Assembly (NCBI GenBank): GCA_964530235.1
Contig: CAZGYB010000003.1
Coordinates: forward strand, 101,978 to 165,977
From: UM-FILTER-33-9 sp964530235
GTDB taxonomy: Bacteria > Patescibacteriota > Microgenomatia > UBA1406 > GWC2-37-13
Direction of reading: 5' to 3'
DNA length: 64,000 nucleotides
A program made the translations under genes and the position numbers. Below, piece by piece: positions 53,145-62,107 of the stretch. Each line of letters opens with the position of its first letter. Position 1 is the stretch's first letter. The notes under the pieces were generated by a model. It searched no databases, was not told the origin of the DNA, and saw only the letters and a program-made list of their open reading frames with translations.

Positions 53145-54773
53145 ATGGACAAATTTTTGGATAAAACACGAAAATTTATTTTCGCAGAGCAAGGAGGAAT
53201 AATCACCTCCACTCTTATTCTCTCATCTATGATTGTCCTTTCCCGCATATTCGGTTTTCTCCGTTACCGTATCCTATCGGGTTATTTCGAGAAAGAATTA
53301 CTTGACGTTTTCTTTGCCTCATTCCGGATTCCTGACCTGGTCTTTGAGATTCTCATAACCGGTGCACTGACGTCCTCCTTTATCCCTATATTCATTAAGT
53401 ACCAACAGAACAAAAAAGAGCTTGAAATGATCGTTTCTTCGATTATAAATATTTTAAGCATAGCGCTTATCTGTTTCACCGCTCTACTTTTTCTGTTTTT
53501 GGACTTTCTTATTCCAACAATTACCCCCGGTTTTTCAGCTGAAAAAATCAGACTCGTTGTTCTTTACTCAAAAATTCTTCTCATCGCTCAGCTTCCCTTC
53601 TTGGTATACGGTAACTTTCTTACGGGAATCGCTCAGGCAAATAAAACATTTTTTATTTCCGCTGTTGCACCGGTTTTATATAACGTAATGGTGATTCTTA
53701 TCACATTTTTTTTCGCTCGCCAACTTCAGCTACTTGCACCGATTATCGGGGTAATAGTAGGTTCCTTTGTTTTTTTTATTATTCAAATTCCTGTTCTCAT
53801 GACCCTAAAGTTGACTTATTTTTTTCGCATTCAGATTACGAATGGCGTGAGGGAGTTTTTTTCCATGATCGGTCCGCGCATTCTAACGGTTCTACTCGCA
53901 CAAATCGATACTACCATTGATCTAACGCTCTCATCTCTTCTTGGAGCGGGTTCATACACTATTTTTTACTTTGCCCAGCATCTCCAACTTCTCCCTGTAT
54001 CAGTAGTCGGAATTGCATTCGGACAAGCTTCTTTACCTTATCTCACTGAAATGCACGAAAAAAATAAGACCGACGAGCTTAAAAATATCATAGTAAGTTC
54101 AATACTTAACTTATTTTTTCTCACAATACCATTCATGGGATTTTTTATTGTTGCCCGGACACCTCTAGTAAGAATGTTTTTTGGTGGTGAAAAATATGAT
54201 TGGTACGCTACGGTTCAAACCGCATACGCTTTATCCTATTTTGCACTCTCCTTACCGTTTCACGCAATTTACTACTTTCTCACCCGTTGTTTTTATGCAC
54301 TTCTTGACAGTAAAACGCCTTTTATCATGAGTTTGATTACTATCGCTATCAACACAGGGTTAAGTGTTTTTTTCGTCCTTTTCCTTAAGCTGCCGGTTTG
54401 GGGATTGGCCCTTTCTTTTTCAATTTCTATGATCATTAACGTCTTACTGCTCCTTCTCCTCCTTTCGCTTAAAATATCAGGTCTGGATCTTTGGAGTCTT
54501 CTAAAAAACTCACTAAAAATCATACTTTCTTTAAGTATCGCATTTCCGCTAACTTACTTTTTTATCAAACTCACCGACGGGCTTGTATTTGACACGACCA
54601 GAACAATCAACGTATTCCTTCTTCTGTGCACAAGTGCCTTTTTGTATATAATACTCTACCTTATGACAGCCTGGTTCCTCAATGTAAAAGAAATTTTTTT
54701 GCTTACCGGTTTTGTTCTCCGTGCAAAACAGTACCGAAAAAGAATTACCAGTTTTTATTCTGTATATGAGTAA
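53145..54773 (+). CDS. murJ: Lipid II flippase MurJ
   Basis: A 542-residue MOP-superfamily transporter with about 14 membrane segments. It has N-terminal LSRIFGFLRYRILSGYFEKELLDVFFASFRIPDLVFEILITGALTSSFIP, the MurJ/MviN signature, with the functional Arg residues in the first helices. Other family markers are PRILTVLLAQIDTTIDLTLSSLLGAGS and ARTPLVRMFFGGEKYD. It exports lipid II made by the adjacent divergent cluster. The start choice follows the promoter position. Its last 8 bp overlap the next gene. Confidence 0.95.
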   Translation: MDKFLDKTRKFIFAEQGGIITSTLILSSMIVLSRIFGFLRYRILSGYFEKELLDVFFASFRIPDLVFEILITGALTSSFIPIFIKYQQNKKELEMIVSSIINILSIALICFTALLFLFLDFLIPTITPGFSAEKIRLVVLYSKILLIAQLPFLVYGNFLTGIAQANKTFFISAVAPVLYNVMVILITFFFARQLQLLAPIIGVIVGSFVFFIIQIPVLMTLKLTYFFRIQITNGVREFFSMIGPRILTVLLAQIDTTIDLTLSSLLGAGSYTIFYFAQHLQLLPVSVVGIAFGQASLPYLTEMHEKNKTDELKNIIVSSILNLFFLTIPFMGFFIVARTPLVRMFFGGEKYDWYATVQTAYALSYFALSLPFHAIYYFLTRCFYALLDSKTPFIMSLITIAINTGLSVFFVLFLKLPVWGLALSFSISMIINVLLLLLLLSLKISGLDLWSLLKNSLKIILSLSIAFPLTYFFIKLTDGLVFDTTRTINVFLLLCTSAFLYIILYLMTAWFLNVKEIFLLTGFVLRAKQYRKRITSFYSVYE

Positions 54774-56028
54774 CTTTCTCAGTCAAAGTAAGCTAACTGC
54801 AATCAAGGCCGTTCAAAAAAAACTTTTAGGAAAAAAACTTAGCTATAAAGAAATTTTTACTGTTATGGACGAAATATCCCGTGAGCGATTTGGCGATGTT
54901 CTCACCACATACTTTGTTGCAGGATCTTTTAAAGAAGGATACTCAATACACGAGCTTTACGAGTTTACAAAAGCAATGGTAGAAACGGGCAACAGACTAC
55001 ATTTTAAAGGAATTGTTGCTGACAAACACTCTATCGGTGGAGTCGCAGGAACAAGAACAACAATGATCCTTGTACCAATTATCGCGGAGGCGGGATTTAA
55101 AGTTCCCAAAATTTCCTCCCGAGCGATAACTACACCCGCAGGAACCGCTGATGTTATGGAATCTATCGCGCGAGTTGATTTTGAGATCAAGGAAGTTGAA
55201 GATATTGTGAATACTACCGGCGGATGTATCTGCTGGAACGGAAAACTGGGTGTTGCTCCTGCGGATGATGTGATAATTCAAGTGGAAAAACCCCTTCAGT
55301 TTGAGTCATTCGATAAAGTGATTATGTCAGTAATGGCTAAAAAAATCGCTGCATCTACCACTCATCTAATTCTCGACATCCCCTACGGCAAAACAATGAA
55401 GGTTCACTCGCTTTCAGATGCGCAAAAAATTATACACAAGTTTCAACTCCTTGGGAAAAAATTTGGTATCAAAGTACTCGGAATACCTTCCCATACTTTT
55501 GAACCAGCTGGGAATGGAGTCGGACCTGTTTTGGAAGCAATCGATGTTCTTAAAGTATTAGAACAAACCGTTGATAGACCTTTAGCGCTTGAACAAAGAG
55601 CACTTCTTCTCGCAGGGAATTTACTTAATTTGTGTTATCAAAGTAGTAGAGAAAAAAAGGATGGATTTAAAGAAGCCTCTTTTATTCTCCAAAGCGGAAG
55701 AGCGCTCAAAAAATTTCACGAAATACTTTCTGCACAACACGGCAAAACTAACATTTCTCACTCTACTTTACCGACAGGTAAGTACACGGCCGATGTATAC
55801 GCACAATCACAAGGAATTATCGAAGATTTCCAGAACCATAATCTGCATACTATTGGACAGCTTCTTGGCGCTCCAAAAGATAAATATGCAGGTATATATT
55901 TGTTCAAAAAAAAAGGCAATGCCGTCAAGAAAAACGAACGTATTTTCCGTATGTTTAGTTCATCTGAATATAAATTAAATGAAGCGAAAACAACACTTAA
56001 AATATTACCAATTTACACCATTGTATAG
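54766..56028 (+). CDS. deoA: AMP phosphorylase-type nucleoside/nucleotide phosphorylase (DeoA family)
   Basis: A 420-residue glycosyltransferase family 3-fold phosphorylase. The phosphate and substrate motifs ADKHSIGGVAGTRTTM and SSRAITTPAGTADVMESI, then GKLGVAPADDVIIQVE and MAKKIAASTTHLILDIPYGKTMKV, are closer to archaeal AMP phosphorylases than to bacterial thymidine phosphorylase (KHSTGGVGD). AMP phosphorylase releases the base and makes ribose-1,5-bisphosphate. The archaeal-type N-terminal domain of about 80 residues is missing here. The start at 54766 lies within the murJ end, an 8-bp overlap. It sits between murJ and mltG. Confidence 0.82.
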   Translation: MSNFLSQSKLTAIKAVQKKLLGKKLSYKEIFTVMDEISRERFGDVLTTYFVAGSFKEGYSIHELYEFTKAMVETGNRLHFKGIVADKHSIGGVAGTRTTMILVPIIAEAGFKVPKISSRAITTPAGTADVMESIARVDFEIKEVEDIVNTTGGCICWNGKLGVAPADDVIIQVEKPLQFESFDKVIMSVMAKKIAASTTHLILDIPYGKTMKVHSLSDAQKIIHKFQLLGKKFGIKVLGIPSHTFEPAGNGVGPVLEAIDVLKVLEQTVDRPLALEQRALLLAGNLLNLCYQSSREKKDGFKEASFILQSGRALKKFHEILSAQHGKTNISHSTLPTGKYTADVYAQSQGIIEDFQNHNLHTIGQLLGAPKDKYAGIYLFKKKGNAVKKNERIFRMFSSSEYKLNEAKTTLKILPIYTIV

Positions 56029-56029
56029 C

Positions 56030-56992
56030 ATGAAAAAAATTCTTGTGTTTATAGCGATTTTTTTGTTTTCTATCACGGCAATGTTTATCGTGTACCGGGA
56101 AGGTACTCTTGCCGTTGACGAAACCGATCGCACACCGCGAATCTTTATTATCGAGTCGGGCGAAGGACTTAACTCTGTCGCAAACCGATTGTCAAGCGAA
56201 AGAGTAATCCGAAATAAAGTTATATTTTATCTTTTGGTAAAAAAACTCGGAATCGAAAAAAAAATTCAAGCAGGTGAATTCCGACTTTCCCGCGCGATGA
56301 ACGCAGAAGAGATAGCCAAAACACTTACCCATGGAACACAGGATATATGGGTTACCATAATTGAAGGCTGGAGAAAGGAAGAAGTTGCACTGGAACTTGC
56401 GACTACCTTTGGCATTCCGGAGACTCAGTTTATTCAGGAAGCAAAAGAGGGATATTTATTTCCTGATACCTATCGTTTCCCAAAAAAAGCTTCGATTCAA
56501 ACCATATTAAACACTTTTTACACGAACTTTAATAACAAGTTTTCTAACGAATTAAAACAAAAAACAATAGCAAAAAACCTGACAGAACGACAAATAATTA
56601 CCCTCGCTTCACTGGTAGAAAAGGAGGCGAAGCTACCTGCAGACAAACAAATAGTTGCTGATATTATTTTTAAACGGCTGAATGCTGGATGGCCTTTACA
56701 GATAGATGCAACAGTCCAATATGCGGTTGGATATCAGAGAAAAACGAACAGCTGGTGGAAGCAGGAACTCAGCCAGGAAGACCTTGATGCCGACTCACAA
56801 TATAATACATACAAATCACCCGGACTTCCTCCCGCACCCATCTGTAATCCCGGTCTTGAATCATTGCGTGCTGCTGCAAACGCAGACTCAAAAACACCCT
56901 ACTGGTTTTATCTCTCTGATAAAAAAGGCACGATGCATTATGCGAAAACTATAGAAGAACACAATAGGAATATATCAGAGTTTCTTCAATAG
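56030..56992 (+). CDS. mltG: Endolytic murein transglycosylase MltG
   Basis: A 320-residue protein with one N-terminal membrane helix (about 3-22), a LysM-like region (IIESGEGLNSVANRLSSERVI) and the YceG catalytic domain. The catalytic Glu is in LVEKEAKLPADKQIVADIIFKRL (Glu197), followed by PLQIDATVQYAVG, YNTYKSPGLPPAPICNPGLESLRAAA and a final WFYLSDKKGTMHYAKT. MltG cleaves nascent glycan strands and sets their length. It begins 1 nt after the preceding stop. Confidence 0.95.
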   Translation: MKKILVFIAIFLFSITAMFIVYREGTLAVDETDRTPRIFIIESGEGLNSVANRLSSERVIRNKVIFYLLVKKLGIEKKIQAGEFRLSRAMNAEEIAKTLTHGTQDIWVTIIEGWRKEEVALELATTFGIPETQFIQEAKEGYLFPDTYRFPKKASIQTILNTFYTNFNNKFSNELKQKTIAKNLTERQIITLASLVEKEAKLPADKQIVADIIFKRLNAGWPLQIDATVQYAVGYQRKTNSWWKQELSQEDLDADSQYNTYKSPGLPPAPICNPGLESLRAAANADSKTPYWFYLSDKKGTMHYAKTIEEHNRNISEFLQ

Positions 56993-56995
56993 AAA

Positions 56996-59179
56996 CTATT
57001 CTTCTGAGGTCATTTCTGTTCCATCTGAGGAAATGGGTCGTTTTAACACTTCGCGCGGTTTTGAACCTTCCGCAGGGCTAACAAATCCAGCACTTTGCAG
57101 CTCGTCCAATAGTCGTGCTGCCCGGGAATAACCAATACGAAACTTGCGCTGCAATAGAGATGCTGATGCTTTGTCAAACTGTGATATGAGAGCAATCGCC
57201 TGATTGAAATAGGGATCCTTTGCATCAGAACTACCCAGAGCGCTAAATCCAACTCCTTCGCCAGCCTGATCTTCTGCTTCAGTTATTTCTTCGGTATAGT
57301 GGACTTCCGGTACCTGTGTTTGCAAAAATTTTACAACTTGTCCAACTTCCTTTTCTGTTAAAAACGGTCCCTGAATTCGCCTTGGTTTTGCTTGATCTGG
57401 TGGCAAAAACAACATATCACCCTTTCCAAGCAGTTTTTCTGCCCCTGGCATATCGATAATCACCCGTGAATCGATCATTGACGAAACATTGAAGGCAACA
57501 CGGGTTGGAATATTCGCCTTCATAAGTCCGGTAATAACGTCAACAGATGGTCTTTGCGTGGCAAGTATTAAATGAATTCCTGTTGCACGAGCCATCTGTG
57601 CAATCCGAGTAATCAAATTCTCAACATCACCCGGAGCAAAAATCATCAAATCTGCAAGTTCATCTATAATGAACAAAATATATGGCTTCTTTACTACATT
57701 CGGAGTTTGATTATACCCCTCAAGATTTCTTGCGCCAACCTTTGCAAATTCCTTATACCTATTTTCCATTTCCTTGACTGTCCAGCGAAGAGCTTTAAGG
57801 GTTTTTTCCGACTCAACAATCACTTCAGTAAGCAAATGCGGTATTCCATTATAAGAAGTAAGTTCAACTCGTTTTGGATCAACAAGAATCATGCGAAGAT
57901 CCTCCGGTTTTGTTCGGAACAAGAAAGTTGTGATCCATGAGTTTAATATTACCGATTTTCCTGAACCTGTCGTTCCCGCGATCAAACAGTGAGGCATTTT
58001 TGCAATACTCGTAGCTTGAGGTTGTCCTGAAACATCCAATCCAAGAGGAACAAGAAGCGGATCTAGATTTTTTGAAAAAAGCGGTTCGGAAAGAAGTCTT
58101 CTTAGGGTAACAATTTCCGGCTTTTTATTGGGAATCTCAATTCCCACAAGTGAGCGACCGGGTATCGGCGCCTCGATTCTTACTGCACCTGTTGGAGCAG
58201 CAAGTGCTAATGCCAGATCATTTCCTAACGCAGTAATTTTTGAAAGTTTTGTCCCTCTCGTAATTTCAAGAGCATATTGGGTTACCGCAGGACCATAGTT
58301 TACTTCCCCAACTCGAGCACTAATTCCAAAACTGTCTAGAGTCCGCTCGATAGTAGTTGCATTTCCTTTCACATCTCCCCTATCAGCTTCCTTTTGTTTT
58401 AAATCAACGAGTAGATTTAATGGGGGGAAAATCCAGGTGGAAAGAGTTGAGGGGCTAAGCGGTTTAATAACTAAATCACTTGATACAGAATTTACACTAC
58501 CCTCTGGTTTTGTTTTTATCTGAGGAACTGGAATAGGTGACAAAACAGGCTTCTGTACAGAAATGTTTTTATCCTGAATAAACGAACTGTCTTTCATAAA
58601 CTCACTTTGCTGCTTGCTTTTTTTAGTATTGAATACTGGTGAAGTTGATTTTAATACGGTTTTAAAACCATCGAACAATTTCTTAAGTATTTTCCCCGTT
58701 ACAATAAACAAAGCTTCTACGGAAGTATCTAAAATAAGAATAATTCCGATTATGCAAAAAATAAAGAGAACTACCACAGTTCCAAAAACAGAAATATTTG
58801 CCGTGAGTTCTTGAAACATTGCTCGACCGACTGATCCCGACTGAAATAGTCCAAAAGATGATACAAAAAGCATTATTAACCCTATAGTTACATTTGGTTT
58901 AATCAACTTCAATTTTTTACTGTTAAAAAAATGCGCCGATATAAGCAAAATAATAAACGGAACAAAAATACTGATACCGCCAAACCATTCAGTTAAAGTA
59001 TGGTTAACAGATGCAAGAAGCGTGCCGCCTTGAGAATCAGAGACAATATTTGGTAAAAAAGACAAAAAAAATAAGACTGATATTCCCAATCCAACAAAAC
59101 CAAGTATGGTTAAAATAGTCTTGCTGTTTATCTTTATTTTTAAAAAAGGCAGCTTGATAATCGATTTTCGCCGGGCCAT
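56996..59179 (-). CDS. ftsK: DNA translocase FtsK/SpoIIIE
   Basis: A 727-residue protein with four N-terminal membrane helices, a variable Ser/Pro-rich linker (about 190-260) and the RecA-like motor: alpha region GPAVTQYALEI, Walker A AGTTGSGKSVILN, Walker B PYILFIIDELADLMI and LATQRPSVDVITG. The C-terminal gamma winged helix (ALISQFDKASASLLQRKFRIGYSRAARLLDELQSAGFVSP) reads KOPS/SRS-type DNA. It moves chromosome DNA through the septum. The ATG at 59179 is chosen over a GTG at 59233 because TTGAAT-N17-TAGAAT ends 7 nt upstream. Its 3' end faces mltG with a 3-bp gap. Confidence 0.95.
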   Translation of the reverse strand: MARRKSIIKLPFLKIKINSKTILTILGFVGLGISVLFFLSFLPNIVSDSQGGTLLASVNHTLTEWFGGISIFVPFIILLISAHFFNSKKLKLIKPNVTIGLIMLFVSSFGLFQSGSVGRAMFQELTANISVFGTVVVLFIFCIIGIILILDTSVEALFIVTGKILKKLFDGFKTVLKSTSPVFNTKKSKQQSEFMKDSSFIQDKNISVQKPVLSPIPVPQIKTKPEGSVNSVSSDLVIKPLSPSTLSTWIFPPLNLLVDLKQKEADRGDVKGNATTIERTLDSFGISARVGEVNYGPAVTQYALEITRGTKLSKITALGNDLALALAAPTGAVRIEAPIPGRSLVGIEIPNKKPEIVTLRRLLSEPLFSKNLDPLLVPLGLDVSGQPQATSIAKMPHCLIAGTTGSGKSVILNSWITTFLFRTKPEDLRMILVDPKRVELTSYNGIPHLLTEVIVESEKTLKALRWTVKEMENRYKEFAKVGARNLEGYNQTPNVVKKPYILFIIDELADLMIFAPGDVENLITRIAQMARATGIHLILATQRPSVDVITGLMKANIPTRVAFNVSSMIDSRVIIDMPGAEKLLGKGDMLFLPPDQAKPRRIQGPFLTEKEVGQVVKFLQTQVPEVHYTEEITEAEDQAGEGVGFSALGSSDAKDPYFNQAIALISQFDKASASLLQRKFRIGYSRAARLLDELQSAGFVSPAEGSKPREVLKRPISSDGTEMTSEE

Positions 59180-59186
59180 ATGAAAA

Positions 59187-59215
59187 ATTCTACTAGCAAT
59201 TTGCCAGAAATTCAA
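59187..59215 (-). promoter_or_regulatory. Predicted leaderless promoter of ftsK
   Basis: On the minus strand TTGAAT (59215-59210) and TAGAAT (59192-59187) are separated by 17 bp. The -10 ends 7 nt before the ATG at 59179. It lies just after the pnp stop. Confidence 0.55.
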
Positions 59216-59238
59216 CGCAGATATTACCTGCACTACTT

Positions 59239-61329
59239 TTACTTCAACAGCTGCAAGTTTATTCTCCCTTGGCTATCAATCTGAATAACCTTTACTTTAA
59301 CTTTCTGACCGAGTGAAACTACTTTTGCCGGATCCTTGACAAAGGAATCGCTCATTTTCGAAACATGAATCAATCCCTCTTGACCAGGAATACATTCTAC
59401 AAATGCACCAAATGGTAAAATCCGCTTTACCTCTCCTTCAAATTCCTCACCCACCTGCACTTCGCGCGTCATGTCAGAAATAGTTTTCACAGCATCCTGC
59501 ACACCGTTTCGGTCGACACCGCTAATAACAACTCTTCCATCATCTTCAATATTAATCTCCGTTTTTGTACGAGCTATTAGAGCACGGATATTTTTTCCAC
59601 CCGGACCGATAATATCCCCTATTTTATCTGATGGTGGCGTAAGAACCACAACTTGCGGTGCATAGGGGGAAATATCATTATTCGGTGTTGGAATAATTTT
59701 ATTCATGACATCTAAAATATGAAGACGTGCGGTTTTTGCCTTTAAAAAAATATTATGAATCATTTCTTTCGTCAGTCCTTTATTTTTTACATCAAGCTGA
59801 ATCGCAGTAATACCCTCTGAAGTTCCGGCAACTTTAAAATCCATTTCTCCGGAAAAGTCTTCCAAACCAACTATATCAGTAAGTATTTCAAACTCACTAT
59901 CGGATTTTGTTACGATTCCCATTGCAACTCCTGCAACGGCAGCTTTCACAGGAACACCTGCATTCATAAGGGAAAGTGACGAACCACAAATAGAGCCCAT
60001 AGAGGATGAACCGTTCTCAGAAAGAATTTCGGAAACAACTCGGATTGCATAAGGAAATTCTTCTGTGCTTGGCAACACTGGCTCAATGGCTTTCTCTGCA
60101 AGAGCCCCATGTCCGATGGCTCTTCTGCTGGGGCCAAGCATACGGCCTGTCTGACCATAGGAATACGGCCCATCAGAGTAATGATGAATATATCGCTTTG
60201 CTTCCTTCCCCTCGGGTCCTTCAATAAGTTGCTCTAAGTTTGTTGAACCCAAGGTTACAATCGATAGTACCTGTGTTTGCCCTCTTTGGAACAGTGCAGA
60301 ACCGTGTGTGCGGGGAAGCAACCCGACTTCAACATTGAGCGAACGTACTTCATCGAGATTCCGTCCATCCGGCCTTTGTTTTTTTTCAAGAATCGTCTTG
60401 CGGATCTGTGCATAATTATATTTTGTTACAATATTCAAAATAGTTTTTTTATCGTATTTCCCCTCAACTTCTTCAAACAGCGCGTCAATTATCGCCGTCA
60501 AACCTTCACTTGTTGTACCTGCTCTTACCGCAGCTTCTTTCATGGCTTCGGCAAGCTTTGACTTGTATGATTTTGAAATAATTGCTTCGAGTTCGTGTGA
60601 TGCGTCATCCTGAGAAACTGGAATTTTTGTTTTTCCAATTTTTTTTACTAATGAGGAAATAAATTCAATAATTTTTTTGTTTTCTTCTTTGGCAAGTTCG
60701 ATCCCTTCTTCAACTATTTCCTCTGTAAGCATGCCCGCCTGAGTTTCAATCATCACCACTTTTTCTGAGGTTGAAGAAACAACAAGCTCAAGGAAAGAGT
60801 ATTCCTGTTCTTCATCCGAAGGATTGATAACAAATGTCCCCTTTCCACTTTCTTGGGCGGGGATGTATCCAATTTTTGTCGTACTGATCGGTCCTTCCCA
60901 CGGAACGCTTGATACTGCGAGTGCAGCTGAAGTGGCAATGGCGGATACAATCTCCGGTGCATTTACCCCGTCAATTGACAAAAGCGTGATAACTACCTGA
61001 ACCTGATTTTTGAAGTTTTTTGGGAAAAGTGGGCGGATTGATCGATCAATCAATCTGCCCGTTAACACCGCTTCATCGGAAGGACGTCCTTCCCGTTTAA
61101 TCCAACGCGATCCTTTGATCAGACCGCCGGCATAAAGCTTTTCAACATATTCAACTGATAAAGGGAAATAGTCAATCGCCGGATTTTCCGGACCAACTGC
61201 AACAGTAACTAAAACCGCGGTATCTCCCAACGTTGCGAAAACTGATGTATCCACCGACTGGGCAAATTTCCCAAACTGAAGTTTTAACACCTGTTTGTTT
61301 ATAGTTAACGATTCCTCCAGATATTTCAT
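59239..61329 (-). CDS. pnp: Polyribonucleotide nucleotidyltransferase (PNPase)
   Basis: A 696-residue phosphorolytic 3'-5' exoribonuclease. It has two RNase PH domains (KGSRWIKREGRPSDEAVLTGRLIDRSIRPLFP and GRNLDEVRSLNVEVGLLPRTHGSALFQRGQTQ...GPSRRAIGHGALAEKAIEPVLP), a KH domain with GPGGKNIRALIARTKTEINIEDDG and a C-terminal S1 domain (VGEEFEGEVKRILPFGAFVECIPGQEGLIHVSK). All expected domains are present. It lies downstream of rpsO, the usual rpsO-pnp arrangement. Confidence 0.97.
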   Translation of the reverse strand: MKYLEESLTINKQVLKLQFGKFAQSVDTSVFATLGDTAVLVTVAVGPENPAIDYFPLSVEYVEKLYAGGLIKGSRWIKREGRPSDEAVLTGRLIDRSIRPLFPKNFKNQVQVVITLLSIDGVNAPEIVSAIATSAALAVSSVPWEGPISTTKIGYIPAQESGKGTFVINPSDEEQEYSFLELVVSSTSEKVVMIETQAGMLTEEIVEEGIELAKEENKKIIEFISSLVKKIGKTKIPVSQDDASHELEAIISKSYKSKLAEAMKEAAVRAGTTSEGLTAIIDALFEEVEGKYDKKTILNIVTKYNYAQIRKTILEKKQRPDGRNLDEVRSLNVEVGLLPRTHGSALFQRGQTQVLSIVTLGSTNLEQLIEGPEGKEAKRYIHHYSDGPYSYGQTGRMLGPSRRAIGHGALAEKAIEPVLPSTEEFPYAIRVVSEILSENGSSSMGSICGSSLSLMNAGVPVKAAVAGVAMGIVTKSDSEFEILTDIVGLEDFSGEMDFKVAGTSEGITAIQLDVKNKGLTKEMIHNIFLKAKTARLHILDVMNKIIPTPNNDISPYAPQVVVLTPPSDKIGDIIGPGGKNIRALIARTKTEINIEDDGRVVISGVDRNGVQDAVKTISDMTREVQVGEEFEGEVKRILPFGAFVECIPGQEGLIHVSKMSDSFVKDPAKVVSLGQKVKVKVIQIDSQGRINLQLLK

Positions 61330-61386
61330 ATCCAGTTCAATTATGAATTAGTAATAAGATTTACTTGAATTAAGACGAAGCGTATA

Positions 61387-61716
61387 TTATTTTTTTAATC
61401 CTAGACTTTCAATTAGTTTTTTGTATCGCTTTGCATCAAGTTTTTGCAGATAGTTCAATATTCTTCTCCGTTTAGCAATTACTTTTAACAATCCTCTCCG
61501 AGAATGATTGTCCTTTTTATTTTCGGTCAGATGTTCGGTTAAACGGAGTATTTTTTGAGTAAGAAGAGCTGTTTGTACCTCCGGCGAACCGGTATCGCCT
61601 TCTTTTTGAGCAAATTTTTCTATCAGTTTTTGTTTGTCTTCGGGTATAAGGTTCGTGGGGCTTACCTTTTCTACCATCTTTTTTTCAGGCGCTTTCTTTT
61701 CTTTTTTTGTTTTCAT
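61387..61716 (-). CDS. rpsO: 30S ribosomal protein uS15
   Basis: A 109-residue protein. The uS15 core starts at about residue 20 (NLIPEDKQKLIEKFAQKEGDTGSPEVQTALLTQKILRLTEHL...HSRRGLLKVIAKRRRILNYLQKLD...YKKLIESLGLKK). It is preceded by a Lys/Glu-rich extension of about 20 residues not found in the usual 89-residue form. It binds the central domain of 16S rRNA. The start is supported by TTGCAA-N17-TATAAT ending 8 nt upstream. The rpsO-pnp gap is 57 bp. Confidence 0.96.
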   Translation of the reverse strand: MKTKKEKKAPEKKMVEKVSPTNLIPEDKQKLIEKFAQKEGDTGSPEVQTALLTQKILRLTEHLTENKKDNHSRRGLLKVIAKRRRILNYLQKLDAKRYKKLIESLGLKK

Positions 61717-61724
61717 AATGAAAG

Positions 61725-61753
61725 ATTATAATGGATATACAAAGAACTTGCAA
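61725..61753 (-). promoter_or_regulatory. Predicted leaderless promoter of rpsO-pnp
   Basis: On the minus strand TTGCAA (61753-61748) and a perfect TATAAT (61730-61725) are separated by 17 bp. The -10 ends 8 nt before the rpsO ATG (61716). The -35 lies inside an inverted repeat, TGCAAC-N5-GTTGCA (61749-61765). Confidence 0.7.
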
Positions 61754-61765
61754 CCGGAAGTTGCA
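61749..61765. repeat. Short inverted repeat overlapping the rpsO -35
   Basis: TGCAAC, five bases (CGGAA), GTTGCA: a perfect 6-bp inverted repeat. It sits between divergent genes and covers most of the rpsO -35, so it could be an operator. It has no adjacent T-run, so a terminator is unlikely. Confidence 0.4.
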
Positions 61766-61801
61766 TGTAATTATTAGGCTCTTATTTTTTTGTAAAACAG
61801 T

Positions 61802-62107
61802 ATGTTGCAGGTAATTAAAAAAATCCCTAATAAAAAAAAGCTCTTTTTTGTTTTTTTTTCTACGGCATTACTGTACTGCTTTCTTTTTTTTATACCTCCA
61901 AATCACATTGTTGTAACCGCTTTTATCATACTTTTTTCCCTCACGGCTTCTTCTGCTTCTTCATTCTGGCTATCAAAGCAAAAAAGCGCATTAATTGGAT
62001 TATTTATTTTGTTTTTGTTTACAACAAACGTACTCGTCGGTTTCAATCTGTTAAACTTTATTCTTCTTTTCTTTCTCTTCCTTAGCCTGTTTTTTTTGAT
62101 ACAATAA
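61802..62107 (+). CDS. Small hydrophobic membrane protein, function unknown
   Basis: A 101-residue protein with a basic start (MLQVIKKIPNKKKL) and three to four membrane helices rich in Phe and Leu. I recognise no family. It lies upstream of metG on the same strand, and the metG -10 overlaps its stop codon. It is probably a real gene because it stays open and has a positive-inside pattern, but AT-rich sequence can imitate this. Confidence 0.5.
   Translation: MLQVIKKIPNKKKLFFVFFSTALLYCFLFFIPPNHIVVTAFIILFSLTASSASSFWLSKQKSALIGLFILFLFTTNVLVGFNLLNFILLFFLFLSLFFLIQ
62097..62105 (+). promoter_or_regulatory. Predicted leaderless extended -10 promoter of metG
   Basis: TGATACAAT is a TGn extended -10 whose TACAAT ends 8 nt before the metG ATG (62114). 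It overlaps the last codons of the upstream membrane-protein gene. The spacing equals that of ileS, rplU, rpsO and mraZ. Confidence 0.6.

Noticed and set aside
61749..61765. Inverted repeat as an intrinsic terminator
   Set aside because: Stem of only 6 bp and no T-run directly after it on either strand.
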